The position numbers and the translations under genes were made by a program. Shown here in pieces: positions 6,467 to 14,637 of a stretch of 14,637 nucleotides of DNA (its first letter is position 1; each line of letters begins with the position of its first letter). This DNA comes from CAZKHG01 sp964552655 (GTDB taxonomy: Bacteria > Bacteroidota > Bacteroidia > Bacteroidales > Tenuifilaceae), in contig CAZKHG010000066.1 in NCBI GenBank assembly GCA_964552655.1, positions 1 to 14,637 on the forward strand, read 5' to 3'. The notes beneath the pieces are model-generated. The model was not told the DNA's origin, searched no databases, and saw nothing but the letters and a program-made list of their open reading frames with translations.

Positions 6467-7339
6467 ATGAACAGAATTATTATTGTAACGCTAATAGCGT
6501 TATCTATATTTGCCATCTCTTGCAAAGAAAAAGAGAAAAAACAAATTGAGCTACTCACCAAAGAGAATGAAGCGTTAAGATCGGACTCCAAATCAAAAGA
6601 TTCTACCATCAATGAATTCTTTCAAATCCTGAATGAAATTGAGGCCAACCTGGCGCTCATTAAGGAAAAGGAGAATGTTATTGCAAAAGGAACAGCCCGT
6701 GGAACTGAGCTAAAAGAGGATACCCGGAACCAGATCAACGATGATATCCGGGTGATCAATGAGCTGATGCTAAAGAATAAAAAATCCATCCGGCTTTTAA
6801 ATCAGAAGCTGCAGGACTCCAACATCAAAATAGCAGAGCTGGAGAAAATGCTTACAAAGACAAACCAAATGCTCATGACACGTGATTCAGAAATAGTGGT
6901 TCTGAAAGAAAGATTGGCTGATCTGAATTTCTCCATACAGACGCTGAACTTAACGGTTGATACATTGAGACTGGAAAAGGATCAGCTCAATAAGACCGTC
7001 AGCAAGCAAACCGAAGCCATAAATACTGCATACTATGCCTTTGGAACCAAAAAAGAGCTGGAAACCAACAAGGTGGTTGATAAAACAGGCGGATTCCTTG
7101 GGTTGGGCAAAACAACAAAGCTCAAATCCGATTTTGATCAATCGTATTTTACAAGGATTGATATCACCAAAACCCTTAGCATTCCGCTGTTTGCCAAAAA
7201 GGCCAAAATTGTTACCACGCATCCCAATGAATCGTACACCCTGGTTAAAAATCCGGAAGGGGTAATCGAGAAAATCGAGATCACCGATTATGAAAAATTC
7301 TGGAGTGCATCGAAATACCTTGTCATTATCATCGAGTAA
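6467..7339 (+). CDS. Coiled-coil lipoprotein, Cbp1-like (putative collagen-binding adhesin family)
   Basis: The start is taken at the ATG (6467); an in-frame GTG at 6446 would add seven residues in front of an ideal lipoprotein signal. The protein is 290 residues: signal peptide with lipobox A-I-S-C19, then a Lys/Glu-rich stretch (KEKEKK) that could serve as a surface-export signal. A long coiled coil spans about 25-185 and includes INDDIRVINELMLKNKKSI. A conserved C-terminal domain (about 188-290) has YYAFGTKKEL, GGFLGLGK, YFTRIDIT, KAKIVTTHP and SKYLVIIIE. From memory this pattern matches a widespread Bacteroidales family named after the Bacteroides fragilis collagen-binding glycoprotein Cbp1; binding by this member is not shown. 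It has its own promoter and terminator. Confidence 0.75.
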   Translation: MNRIIIVTLIALSIFAISCKEKEKKQIELLTKENEALRSDSKSKDSTINEFFQILNEIEANLALIKEKENVIAKGTARGTELKEDTRNQINDDIRVINELMLKNKKSIRLLNQKLQDSNIKIAELEKMLTKTNQMLMTRDSEIVVLKERLADLNFSIQTLNLTVDTLRLEKDQLNKTVSKQTEAINTAYYAFGTKKELETNKVVDKTGGFLGLGKTTKLKSDFDQSYFTRIDITKTLSIPLFAKKAKIVTTHPNESYTLVKNPEGVIEKIEITDYEKFWSASKYLVIIIE

Positions 7340-7361
7340 TGCTTCAAAATACTATTTGCCA

Positions 7362-7393
7362 GGGGGAGGGGTAATTCCTTCCCCTTTTTTTTT
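7362..7393 (+). terminator. Terminator of the lipoprotein gene
   Basis: GGGGAGG pairs with CC(T)TCCCC across a 7-base loop and is followed by nine T. It starts about 22 bases after the lipoprotein stop and separates it from the kinase gene. Confidence 0.8.
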
Positions 7394-7400
7394 GATGTTT

Positions 7401-7432
7401 CTTGGTTCTTGATGATGGGTTCTCTATTTTTA
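7401..7432 (+). promoter_or_regulatory. Possible promoter of the hybrid kinase gene
   Basis: CTTG (7401-7404), 20 bases, then TATTTTTA (7425-7432) is one mismatch off in each Bacteroidetes element. It would give a leader of about 17 bases to the ATG at 7456 and would exclude the upstream TTG at 7402 as start. Confidence 0.3.
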
Positions 7433-7455
7433 CTTCGATTTCAGAAATCTGCTTA

Positions 7456-10002
7456 ATGCCAAACGCTCCAACACCCATAAGAATCTGGATAAAACCTAAA
7501 ATAATTGCTGGTTTTATCATAATTCTTGCCTTTGCCATAGCTTCAGTTACCATAACCTATAACGGGGTTCTGGAGCTCTCTAAAACAAAGCAATCATTGT
7601 CTCAACCCAACAAAAAGCTGGTGTACCTGAATTCTATACTTGCTGATATTTATGAGGCAGAAGGGAATATCAGAACTTATACCTTAACCCGGAATGATGA
7701 AAACCTAAACGGCTATTTCTCCATTCTGCTTAGAATTGATGGCAAAGTAGATTCCTTGATGGTTTTTACAAAAGATAATCAGAGCCAAAGAAAGCGGATA
7801 AGGCTTATTAAAGAATTGCTAGAAAAAAAGGGGAAAGTGCTGGATGAATTACTTGCCCTTAAGCAGCAGGATCATTCGTCTGCATTTTTTGAAAGCGCGA
7901 TGCAGGAAATTGAAAGGGTCCAAAAACAGCCTTTACTCAGATCGCCACTTTACGCCAGAACCACCACAACTACCACATCAAAGAAGGATACATCGTTCAA
8001 CAACTCCAATATCGAGAAGAATGGGTTCTTCAACCGGCTTAAATCGTGGTTCTCAGGCAATGAGAAACGAGACACCTCAATCACACAGGTTAAGGTGGAA
8101 ACCAAAATTGATACTTTGTTTCGAGCATCATTAGCGTCGGACAGCCTGATAACCAATTTAATAGGGATTTTAAACCAGATAAAACACGATCAGGAGGCAG
8201 TTAAGGAGAGAATCAGCAAAAAAGAGATGGAGCTGCTTAGCAGCGATAAGGTGATAATGGATGAAATCCGGTCAGTGGTTTCGTTGCTTGAACGGGAAGA
8301 GCTCTCCCTGGCTTATAAGCGATCAAACGATGCTGAGAATGTCGTTTACAAATCAGCTATAATTGTACTTGTGCTGGGTGGAGCAGCCCTTGTTCTGCTG
8401 ATCCTGTTCCTTGCCATGATTTTCAGGGATATATCCAGGAGCAACTATTTAAGAAACCAGCTGTTCGAGGCAAAAATGTACGCTGAAAAATTGCTCAGGG
8501 TCAAAGAGCAATTCCTGGCTAACATGAGCCATGAAATAAGAACCCCGCTCAGCTCTATAATTGGGCTAACCCGCCAGCTAAGTAAAACAGAGCTGTTGCC
8601 ACAACAATCAGAATATATCCAGCAGCTGAATATATCCTCTGAACACCTTTTGGGGGTGATTAATGATATACTGGACTTTTCCAAGCTCGAAGCAGGCCAG
8701 CTAAAGCTGGAATCGCTCCCATTTAACCTTCCCGAAGTGCTAAATGAGGCAGTAAATTCAATGGGTTTCAAAGCCAGGGAGAAAGGATTGGATATAACTT
8801 TAAATGTCAACGAATTACAAGGGGTAACCCTTTGGGGCGATTCCTTCAGGCTAAAGCAGGTTATACTTAACCTGCTAAGCAACTCCATAAAATTCACCGA
8901 GAGGGGAGGTGTAAGCATAACTGCCAGGTGCATGAGCAGGAGCGATACTACTGCCCTTATTCAACTGGTTGTGGCAGATACAGGCGTTGGCATTCCGGGT
9001 GAACAACAACAACTTATCTTCGAGGAGTTTACCCAGTCCGATCCCGGGGTTACCAGAAGACAAGGAGGAACCGGTTTGGGGTTAACCATTGTGAAACGCA
9101 TTGTTGAACTTCAAAATGGAGAAATTCAACTTGCCAGTAAAATTAATGAAGGGACAACAGTAACAATTACCATCCCATATCAACTAACCGGGAGTATTCA
9201 AACCGCTGCCAATTTAAAAAATGATTTTGAACTACCCCAAAACATTAAAGTACTGGTGGTTGATGATGATGATATTAACCGGGTTATAACCCTTGAAATG
9301 TTTAAATCGCTAGGAATATCGGCTGATTCAACCAACAACCCAAAGGTTGCAATGGAGATGATAAGCAACAACCATTACCAGGTTGTTTTAACCGATATCC
9401 AGATGCCCGAGATAAGCGGTTACGAGATAGCCGGGCTGATTGAACACCAATTCAAAGCTATTCATGTAATTGCCATTACAGCAAATAGTATGATCGACAA
9501 TCCGGAGCATTTCCTGGAAAAAGGATTTTCGGGTCACCTAATAAAACCATTCAACGAGGATGATCTTTTCAATGCTATTGCACCTCTTGTTGGTTTTAAA
9601 AAACAGAAAAGCAATAAAATGGCTAAGGAGGTGCTTATTGATGATGTTTTCGATTTGAGTGATATATACCGCTTTGCCGGGGGAGATAAAAACTCTGTGA
9701 AGTTGATTCTTTCAACGTTTCTCGAGAATACGACCAAAAACTTTGCCGAGCTGAACAGTATGGTCAGGGGAAAGGACCTGGTTCGTGCCTCGGCCATCGC
9801 GCATAAAATGAAATCGGGGTTTAACCAGTTCAAAATCTACCACATTGCAGGAATCCTCTATAAAATTGAAAAACTAGAAAATTCACAGGGGAAATTTAAA
9901 ACTGCATTAGTGCTTTTAAACGAGCTGAATCAGCAAATCAAGCCTGTAATTAAACTTTTGCGAAAGGAACTGGTGGAACTATCGGAACCTGACGAAGTAT
10001 GA
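7456..10002 (+). CDS. Membrane hybrid histidine kinase with receiver and Hpt domains
   Basis: The start is the ATG at 7456 (848 residues), just before the first membrane segment; an in-frame TTG at 7402 would add 18 residues. Domains: TM1 (16-34); a periplasmic sensor region (about 36-299), mostly helical and CHASE3/four-helix-like at its start, with a Thr tract at 169-174; TM2 (300-324); no HAMP seen; HisKA with H359 in SHEIRTPLS; HATPase_c with N-box N472-N476, DTGVGIP (508-514) and GGTGLGL (537-543); a receiver with acidic D603/D604, phosphoacceptor D647 (TDIQMPE) and K697 (KPF); C-terminal Hpt with H783 (AHKMKSGF). All residues for a His-Asp-His relay are present. No separate response regulator is in the window, so the output partner and signal are unknown. 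It converges with the CNNM gene, 36 bases away. Confidence 0.95.
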   Translation: MPNAPTPIRIWIKPKIIAGFIIILAFAIASVTITYNGVLELSKTKQSLSQPNKKLVYLNSILADIYEAEGNIRTYTLTRNDENLNGYFSILLRIDGKVDSLMVFTKDNQSQRKRIRLIKELLEKKGKVLDELLALKQQDHSSAFFESAMQEIERVQKQPLLRSPLYARTTTTTTSKKDTSFNNSNIEKNGFFNRLKSWFSGNEKRDTSITQVKVETKIDTLFRASLASDSLITNLIGILNQIKHDQEAVKERISKKEMELLSSDKVIMDEIRSVVSLLEREELSLAYKRSNDAENVVYKSAIIVLVLGGAALVLLILFLAMIFRDISRSNYLRNQLFEAKMYAEKLLRVKEQFLANMSHEIRTPLSSIIGLTRQLSKTELLPQQSEYIQQLNISSEHLLGVINDILDFSKLEAGQLKLESLPFNLPEVLNEAVNSMGFKAREKGLDITLNVNELQGVTLWGDSFRLKQVILNLLSNSIKFTERGGVSITARCMSRSDTTALIQLVVADTGVGIPGEQQQLIFEEFTQSDPGVTRRQGGTGLGLTIVKRIVELQNGEIQLASKINEGTTVTITIPYQLTGSIQTAANLKNDFELPQNIKVLVVDDDDINRVITLEMFKSLGISADSTNNPKVAMEMISNNHYQVVLTDIQMPEISGYEIAGLIEHQFKAIHVIAITANSMIDNPEHFLEKGFSGHLIKPFNEDDLFNAIAPLVGFKKQKSNKMAKEVLIDDVFDLSDIYRFAGGDKNSVKLILSTFLENTTKNFAELNSMVRGKDLVRASAIAHKMKSGFNQFKIYHIAGILYKIEKLENSQGKFKTALVLLNELNQQIKPVIKLLRKELVELSEPDEV

Positions 10003-10038
10003 ACCACCAGATTAGGATTGCTCAAATTTCAGCTTTGA

Positions 10039-11349
10039 TTATGGTTCGGGAGGTGTTTCTTTTTTTTCTTCAATTAGCTCAACACACTGGACGCTCCGGT
10101 TGTTGATTTTGGTAACCTTGATCTGATACCCATCAACCTTGATGACCTGATTTAATTTTGGGATATCGGCTAAATGGTATAACAGCAAACCAGAAAGCGT
10201 ATTGTAGTTTTCATTAATTATAAATGGGTGGGGCAGGTGATCGTTAATATCCTCTAATGAATGGATTGCCTGAACTACGTAAACCCCATCCTCTTTCTTT
10301 TCAACAAACTGTTTCTCATCATCCGCCTCATCCTGAATCTCCCCAACAAGCTCTTCGAGGATGTCCTCCAGGGTAATAATCCCCTCGGTTCCTCCAAACT
10401 CATCAATAATAACGGCAATGTGAACATGCTTATGTTGAAACTCGCGCAGGATATCGCTTATCTTCTTATTCTCATAGACATAGAATGCCGGGTGAAGTGT
10501 ATCTTTAATACTGAAGTTGGGGTTCTGAAAGTATTGTTTTAAAACGTCCTTTGTATAGGCAATGCCAAGAATATTGTCCATGGATTTTTGGTAAACGGGT
10601 ACCCGGGAATACCCGCTTTCGAGAATACGTTCCACGATTGTTTTTGTTGGCAAATCTACATCAATGGCAAAAATATGCTGCCGGGGAACCATAATTTGCT
10701 TGGCGTTGTGATCAGTAAAATCAAATGCATTCTTGATGATCTCATAATCCTCTTCCTCAATTTTACCGCCTTCGCGGCTCTGCTGGACAAGAAGCTGTAA
10801 TTCCTCTGAGGAGTGAATATCATGATCCCCGGCAGGTTGAATTCCAATTAACCTGAGGAATGAATTAGAAATGGCATTCATAGCCCAGATAAACGGTCGG
10901 AAAATATAGTAGAATAGTTGTAAAGGTAATGCTACAAAAAGTGATGTTGGTTCGGGTTTCCTTATGGCAATTGACTTAGGGGCAAGTTCCCCAAATATTA
11001 TATGAAGAGCGGTAATCAGAATAAATGCAGTGGGTAATGCAATGGCATGAATCGCTTCCGGGGTGAGCTGAACCCCAATGGCGGCAAGAAACGATTTAAT
11101 CATAGTTGCAACAATGGGTTCCCCAATCCAGCCCAAGCCAAGACTGGCAAGGGTTATTCCCAGCTGTGTTGCAGAAAGGTAAGTATCCAGGTGGTCAATA
11201 ATGTGCTGTGCCGTTTTTGCAAGCCTGTCTCCTGACTGTGCTTTAATTTGTATTTGAGAATACCGTACTTTAACAATTGCAAATTCAGCTGCAACAAAAA
11301 AGCTGTTGAGCAGCACCAGAGAAAGGGTGATAATAATATCTAAAAACAT
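10039..11349 (-). CDS. CNNM/CBS-domain membrane protein (CorC/HlyC 'hemolysin' family)
   Basis: This 436-residue protein has the usual family length. The N-terminal CNNM (DUF21) domain has hydrophobic segments at about 3-25, 60-85, 103-130 and 135-165, with the family signatures NSFFVAAEFA (15-24) and FGELAPK (119-125). A cytoplasmic CBS pair follows (about 215-340; IMVPR at 219-223, GYSRVPVY at 246-253, DEFGGTEGIITLEDILEE at 316-333). A C-terminal CorC_HlyC domain covers about 350-430. The family is linked to Mg2+/Co2+ transport or resistance; the old name hemolysin is misleading. The gliding protein GldE is a relative, but no gld genes are nearby, so I do not assign it. It is a separate unit from the GH-like gene upstream, with its own promoter candidate. 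Confidence 0.92.
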   Translation of the reverse strand: MFLDIIITLSLVLLNSFFVAAEFAIVKVRYSQIQIKAQSGDRLAKTAQHIIDHLDTYLSATQLGITLASLGLGWIGEPIVATMIKSFLAAIGVQLTPEAIHAIALPTAFILITALHIIFGELAPKSIAIRKPEPTSLFVALPLQLFYYIFRPFIWAMNAISNSFLRLIGIQPAGDHDIHSSEELQLLVQQSREGGKIEEEDYEIIKNAFDFTDHNAKQIMVPRQHIFAIDVDLPTKTIVERILESGYSRVPVYQKSMDNILGIAYTKDVLKQYFQNPNFSIKDTLHPAFYVYENKKISDILREFQHKHVHIAVIIDEFGGTEGIITLEDILEELVGEIQDEADDEKQFVEKKEDGVYVVQAIHSLEDINDHLPHPFIINENYNTLSGLLLYHLADIPKLNQVIKVDGYQIKVTKINNRSVQCVELIEEKKETPPEP

Positions 11350-11369
11350 TTTTACTTCAAAATTATATG

Positions 11370-11377
11370 CAAAGTTA
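11370..11377 (-). promoter_or_regulatory. -7 element of the CNNM gene promoter
   Basis: On the minus strand TAACTTTG matches TAnnTTTG completely, about 20 bases upstream of the ATG. The -33 region (TTAT, 19 bases further up) is weak. The 149-base gap to the upstream gene shows no clear terminator. Confidence 0.45.
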
Positions 11378-11498
11378 ATAATAATTAACAGATTGTATAA
11401 GACGAATCCTCAAGGGACAAACATTATGATGCCGAAAAATTCATGGGAGATTTTCATTAATCAGGATCAGGTTATAATCTTTGTATTGAAGGCAAAAA

Positions 11499-14400
11499 TT
11501 ATTTCCTGTTTCTCAAAATCAACAAATACCCCTTCCCTTTGGGTACTGTAAAAATGCCATCAGGTTTCACTGTAAACTCGGGTTGGAAATCTTTAATTTC
11601 AGGGGCAAATATCTCGGCTTTATTTGGGTTCATGCCAAGGGCTTTCCAGTCAATTTTCAACCTGATCTCGGTATCATCATTGGCCCAGCTGGCTAGGGCT
11701 ATTAAAACCGTATCCTGTTTTTTATAGATTGTTGCTATAACATCCTTATTGCTGGTTGTTACCGGATTATTATCAACCCAATAGCCAATCATCCGGCTTT
11801 GGTGGATTCCAAAATCGTCCCAAACTTGCCAGATAGGCCTTGGGTCACTATTTTCAGTCCAGGGCATACGGTTTGTCATCCCGTAAACCATTCCGCGCCA
11901 GGGGTTTCCACCGCCCTCAAGCATTTCGCCCATCAAGCCAAATGGAATGCCGCTAACCTCGGTTAGGAAGAACTCCGGAGGGTTGTTGTTATAATCAAAA
12001 TACTCACCAAACCAAAGCCGGTTCAGGTATGGGAAATGCTCCATGTAAAGCATTGCGCTGTTAATAAACCCGTCCCTCTCATTGAATTGATTTGCTGAAT
12101 GAAGATCAATAATTCCGGGATGCCCATTCTGAGTCAGTACCCTTTTAACCCTTTTCATAGTAGTGCGGTCAAAGGCTACATCATCAAGATATAGACCATC
12201 AATACTTACATTATTTACCAACCAGTTCAGCCCTTCAACATAGTAGTTATGCCAACGGCTCATGCCACTGTTAATTATTGCTGCATCCTTTAATTCAGGT
12301 ACAAACCAGGCTGCAATATAATCATCACCTAAATGCTCCTGTAACCATGAAAAACCACCACCTTTACCAGGAGAGTATATCTCGTGTCCCAAGCTTCTTA
12401 AGGGAAAGGTTTCATAAGCCCTGTTGGACAATTCACGAACTGTATTATAGATTTTAACCTTCAACCCTTTTGAATGAGCTTCACTTATATAAGCTTTCAT
12501 CTTCTGATGGGCTATAAATGGGTAGTTTATGTATGGGTTGATCTCATTTGCATGATGGATATTAATAATGTTAGCTCCTTTTTGGATTACTGTATCAATG
12601 GGGCTATACCGGTGATAAAACCTGTTATCCCACTGGAAATCAGTATTAAGGGTGTGAAAAGGGGTAATAAGCAGGGTGAAATTGAAGTTTAGGGTATCCC
12701 CTTTTTTCATCTCCCTTGCCCCACTGTAATTGTTAACCACCACCGTTGTTCCTTCCCTGAAAATTGAAACACCCCCCTTCCCCTCATTCCCCCAGGAAGT
12801 AGGAAGGTTTAACGGTTTTTGAAGGTAAAAATTGGTATTCAATGGGCGAATATAGTTCTCTGCTCTTAGGGAGTATTGAAGCCCGGCATTCACATCTCCT
12901 ATCCAGGCACCATCCTGGTTATTATAGGCAACTTTCCACTTCCAATTAAAGGATTCAGGCCGGTATCCACCCTTCAGCCCCAGTCCCATCATATACCTTG
13001 ATGATTTTGAATTAAACGGAATAACCAGCTGGATATCTGATAGTTTTATGTTACGTTTGGCGATAACAGATACATTATAAGCCATAAACCCATCAAACTC
13101 CAACGAGGCTTTAACCTTCATATTTAACCTTTCGGAGCCGCTAAAAGCCTCCCATGCCACAGTTCCTTCTGTCTCCTCGGTAAACCGAAAACCCTCGTTT
13201 TCCCATTTAACAAAATTAATATCATCCAATTTGACTATCAGCTGCATAGGTTGACTTATGATCTCATTGGGTTTATCCTTTATTGAGGTCATTTCCTGGG
13301 TGAAAAAGGTTTGGATTTGTTTGGGAAAACCATCAACATTCAACACCACTTTTCGCCCTAATAAACTGATAGAGTTCTTATTAATAACAAGCGGAGTGTA
13401 TGGTGGGATCACCTCATTTTTCTGTGCCATTGAAGAGTTGAGCCATTTCAATCGGGTTTGTTTCCATGGTTCACTTACGCCCCCGTCATCCAGGGTAATG
13501 CCATCAATAGCAATAGTCAATTCTATTTCGTTTGAGAGATTGCCATCGGAACTAATTATTGCTTTCCCCTGGTAAGTGCCTGGTTCTATTTCCTTAGGAA
13601 TTTCGAGCAGGCACCACATAGCCTGTATCATCCCGTTGGTAACATCAATCCTTTTCGTTAGCGGTTTGCCATCCCAATTTACACCATCTGTATTGATACA
13701 TAATGCATTTGATGCAGGTATAGCTTGCCCTGCGGCTGATTTGAAATCAGAAAAGTCGATTCTAATATTTTTTACATCTCGAATGGCATAAACTCCCAGC
13801 TGGAAGGCATAATTTTCTCCCCTGCAAGCTTTGCCGGTGAATGAATTTGCATTACCCGATACAACCCAACGATATGGCAGATCTTTATTCATTCTGACGG
13901 GGTATTGCCGATCCTCGGGGAAAATGATAAATGGCCTATCGGAATTGGCGTTAGTAATACTTTGAGTTTCCGCTGCGGTGGCGATAATCTCCATCGGGTA
14001 AAAGCTGTTAAACTCATCCACAGATTGAATCTCAATAATATCGCCTTCAGATATGTTTGCAGGATTTTGAAGCAGGGATAGCCAATGGGGTTGTGCCTTA
14101 TCGGTTGGAGTTGGATAGGTGTTTTTTGGGTAGTTGGATCTGCCTGAAGCATTATATGGCATATAGTAAACATAATAAATACCAGTATCTGAAACAGGTT
14201 CAAAAATCAGTTCACCTGATTCCCGATTAATTGTGCCCCTTTTTACATTTTGAATTCTCCTGTTGGTTTTAGCATCAACAATAAAGATTTCTTTATTTTG
14301 GGGGTTATAATCTCTTCTCCTCCAGGGCACTGTGACTTTAACCGCCCGCGTTGTACCCTTATAGCGAACAATCGCCCGGTGATTTCCCAGTGAATCGGCG

Positions 14401-14510
14401 TTCCAGCCCTCCTTTGATACCGTAAATTTTACCTCCTGGGCATCACATTCTATTAGGAACAGCTGAAACAGTAGCCATGTTAATAAAGATAGTATGGTTT
14501 TAATTTTCAC
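11499..14510 (-). CDS. Secreted glycoside-hydrolase-like protein (DUF6067 / GH123-related type)
   Basis: This 1003-residue protein starts at GTG (14510); no in-frame ATG precedes it and the signal peptide (about 1-25, ending CDAQ) begins here. Several beta-rich domains fill about 26-340. A linker with RLKWLNSS (353-360) leads to a large beta-sandwich (about 365-620). A TIM-barrel-like region (about 640-915) follows with INIHHANE (650-657), KGLKVKIYNTVREL (681-694), IDGLYLDDVAFDR (770-782), MEHFPYLNRLWFGEYFDY (823-840) and GMTNRMPW (877-884). A C-terminal beta domain ends at 1003. From memory this is the DUF6067 / GH123-N-related family of Bacteroidota secreted proteins. GH123 N-acetylgalactosaminidases use an Asp-Glu pair; here the matching strand ends in D776-D777, so catalysis and substrate are open. 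It lies 38 bases after the preceding gene, probably in its operon. Confidence 0.8.
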   Translation of the reverse strand: MKIKTILSLLTWLLFQLFLIECDAQEVKFTVSKEGWNADSLGNHRAIVRYKGTTRAVKVTVPWRRRDYNPQNKEIFIVDAKTNRRIQNVKRGTINRESGELIFEPVSDTGIYYVYYMPYNASGRSNYPKNTYPTPTDKAQPHWLSLLQNPANISEGDIIEIQSVDEFNSFYPMEIIATAAETQSITNANSDRPFIIFPEDRQYPVRMNKDLPYRWVVSGNANSFTGKACRGENYAFQLGVYAIRDVKNIRIDFSDFKSAAGQAIPASNALCINTDGVNWDGKPLTKRIDVTNGMIQAMWCLLEIPKEIEPGTYQGKAIISSDGNLSNEIELTIAIDGITLDDGGVSEPWKQTRLKWLNSSMAQKNEVIPPYTPLVINKNSISLLGRKVVLNVDGFPKQIQTFFTQEMTSIKDKPNEIISQPMQLIVKLDDINFVKWENEGFRFTEETEGTVAWEAFSGSERLNMKVKASLEFDGFMAYNVSVIAKRNIKLSDIQLVIPFNSKSSRYMMGLGLKGGYRPESFNWKWKVAYNNQDGAWIGDVNAGLQYSLRAENYIRPLNTNFYLQKPLNLPTSWGNEGKGGVSIFREGTTVVVNNYSGAREMKKGDTLNFNFTLLITPFHTLNTDFQWDNRFYHRYSPIDTVIQKGANIINIHHANEINPYINYPFIAHQKMKAYISEAHSKGLKVKIYNTVRELSNRAYETFPLRSLGHEIYSPGKGGGFSWLQEHLGDDYIAAWFVPELKDAAIINSGMSRWHNYYVEGLNWLVNNVSIDGLYLDDVAFDRTTMKRVKRVLTQNGHPGIIDLHSANQFNERDGFINSAMLYMEHFPYLNRLWFGEYFDYNNNPPEFFLTEVSGIPFGLMGEMLEGGGNPWRGMVYGMTNRMPWTENSDPRPIWQVWDDFGIHQSRMIGYWVDNNPVTTSNKDVIATIYKKQDTVLIALASWANDDTEIRLKIDWKALGMNPNKAEIFAPEIKDFQPEFTVKPDGIFTVPKGKGYLLILRNRK

Positions 14511-14548
14511 TTTATTAAGATGATATGTTATCTGATAATCTAAAAAGA

Positions 14549-14637
14549 TTACTTTTCTTTTACCTGAACTTTGAAAGTATCGTAAAGGTAATTCAGCTCA
14601 AGAAGTGTAAGCTCGTATTCAGCCATCTTAAAGCGAA
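14549..14637 (-). CDS. C-terminal end of an unidentified gene
   Basis: The last 29 codons of a minus-strand frame enter from the right edge and end at TAA (14551-14549), with the sequence KMAEYELTLLELNYLYD near the end. The helical, Leu/Glu-rich tail would fit the end of a TolC-type outer-membrane factor or another helical protein, but too little is visible to decide. With only 38 bases to the GTG of the GH-like gene and no terminator between them, the two are probably co-transcribed. Confidence 0.5.
   Translation of the reverse strand, partial: RFKMAEYELTLLELNYLYDTFKVQVKEK

Noticed and set aside
7402..7455. TTG start for the hybrid kinase
   Set aside because: It overlaps the candidate promoter and adds 18 residues before a normal N-terminus; the ATG at 7456 is preferred.
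8445..9833. Minus-strand frames of 62-162 codons opposite the kinase gene
   Set aside because: They lie antisense to well-conserved kinase and receiver domains and have no recognisable features of their own.

Overview
The window looks like chromosomal DNA of a member of the Bacteroidota, probably a Bacteroidales-type organism. Four things support this: a type IX secretion (T9SS) C-terminal sorting domain at 5386-5892; promoters of the Bacteroidetes TTTG / TAnnTTTG type; a coiled-coil lipoprotein resembling the Cbp1 family of Bacteroidales; and a hybrid histidine kinase and DUF6067-type glycoside-hydrolase-like protein of the kind common in this phylum. Base composition is moderately AT-rich. 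There are no transposases, phage genes or CRISPR arrays.

Left third (1-5176, minus strand): one very large reading frame fills this part and runs off the left edge, with at least 1725 codons and no stop. It encodes a secreted, modular, probably trimeric fibre. In order it has a signal peptide, an N-terminal domain, nine collagen Gly-X-Y segments separated by eight small globular modules of two kinds (three of 62 residues, five of about 45), a GTTSP-type shaft, three DSARIYV repeats and about 20 beta-roll repeats. Its C-terminus is outside the window.

Middle (5177-7339): a short T9SS cargo protein (minus) ends at a clear terminator. Next is tRNA-Cys(GCA) (minus), with its own promoter and terminator. 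After an AT-rich gap comes a Cbp1-like coiled-coil lipoprotein (plus), with the best promoter match in the window, ending at a terminator.

Right half (7456-14637): a membrane hybrid histidine kinase with receiver and Hpt domains (plus) converges on a CNNM/CBS-domain (CorC/HlyC-type) membrane protein (minus). Upstream of that, on the same strand, lies a 1003-residue secreted glycoside-hydrolase-like protein starting at GTG. It follows, 38 bases downstream, the last 29 codons of an unidentified gene cut by the right edge, probably in the same transcript.

The theme is envelope and surface biology: a giant collagen-like fibre, a T9SS cargo, a possible collagen-binding lipoprotein, a sensor kinase and a secreted sugar-active enzyme candidate. 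Nothing in the sequence proves they form one system; the collagen-like fibre close to a Cbp1-like protein is the most suggestive pairing.
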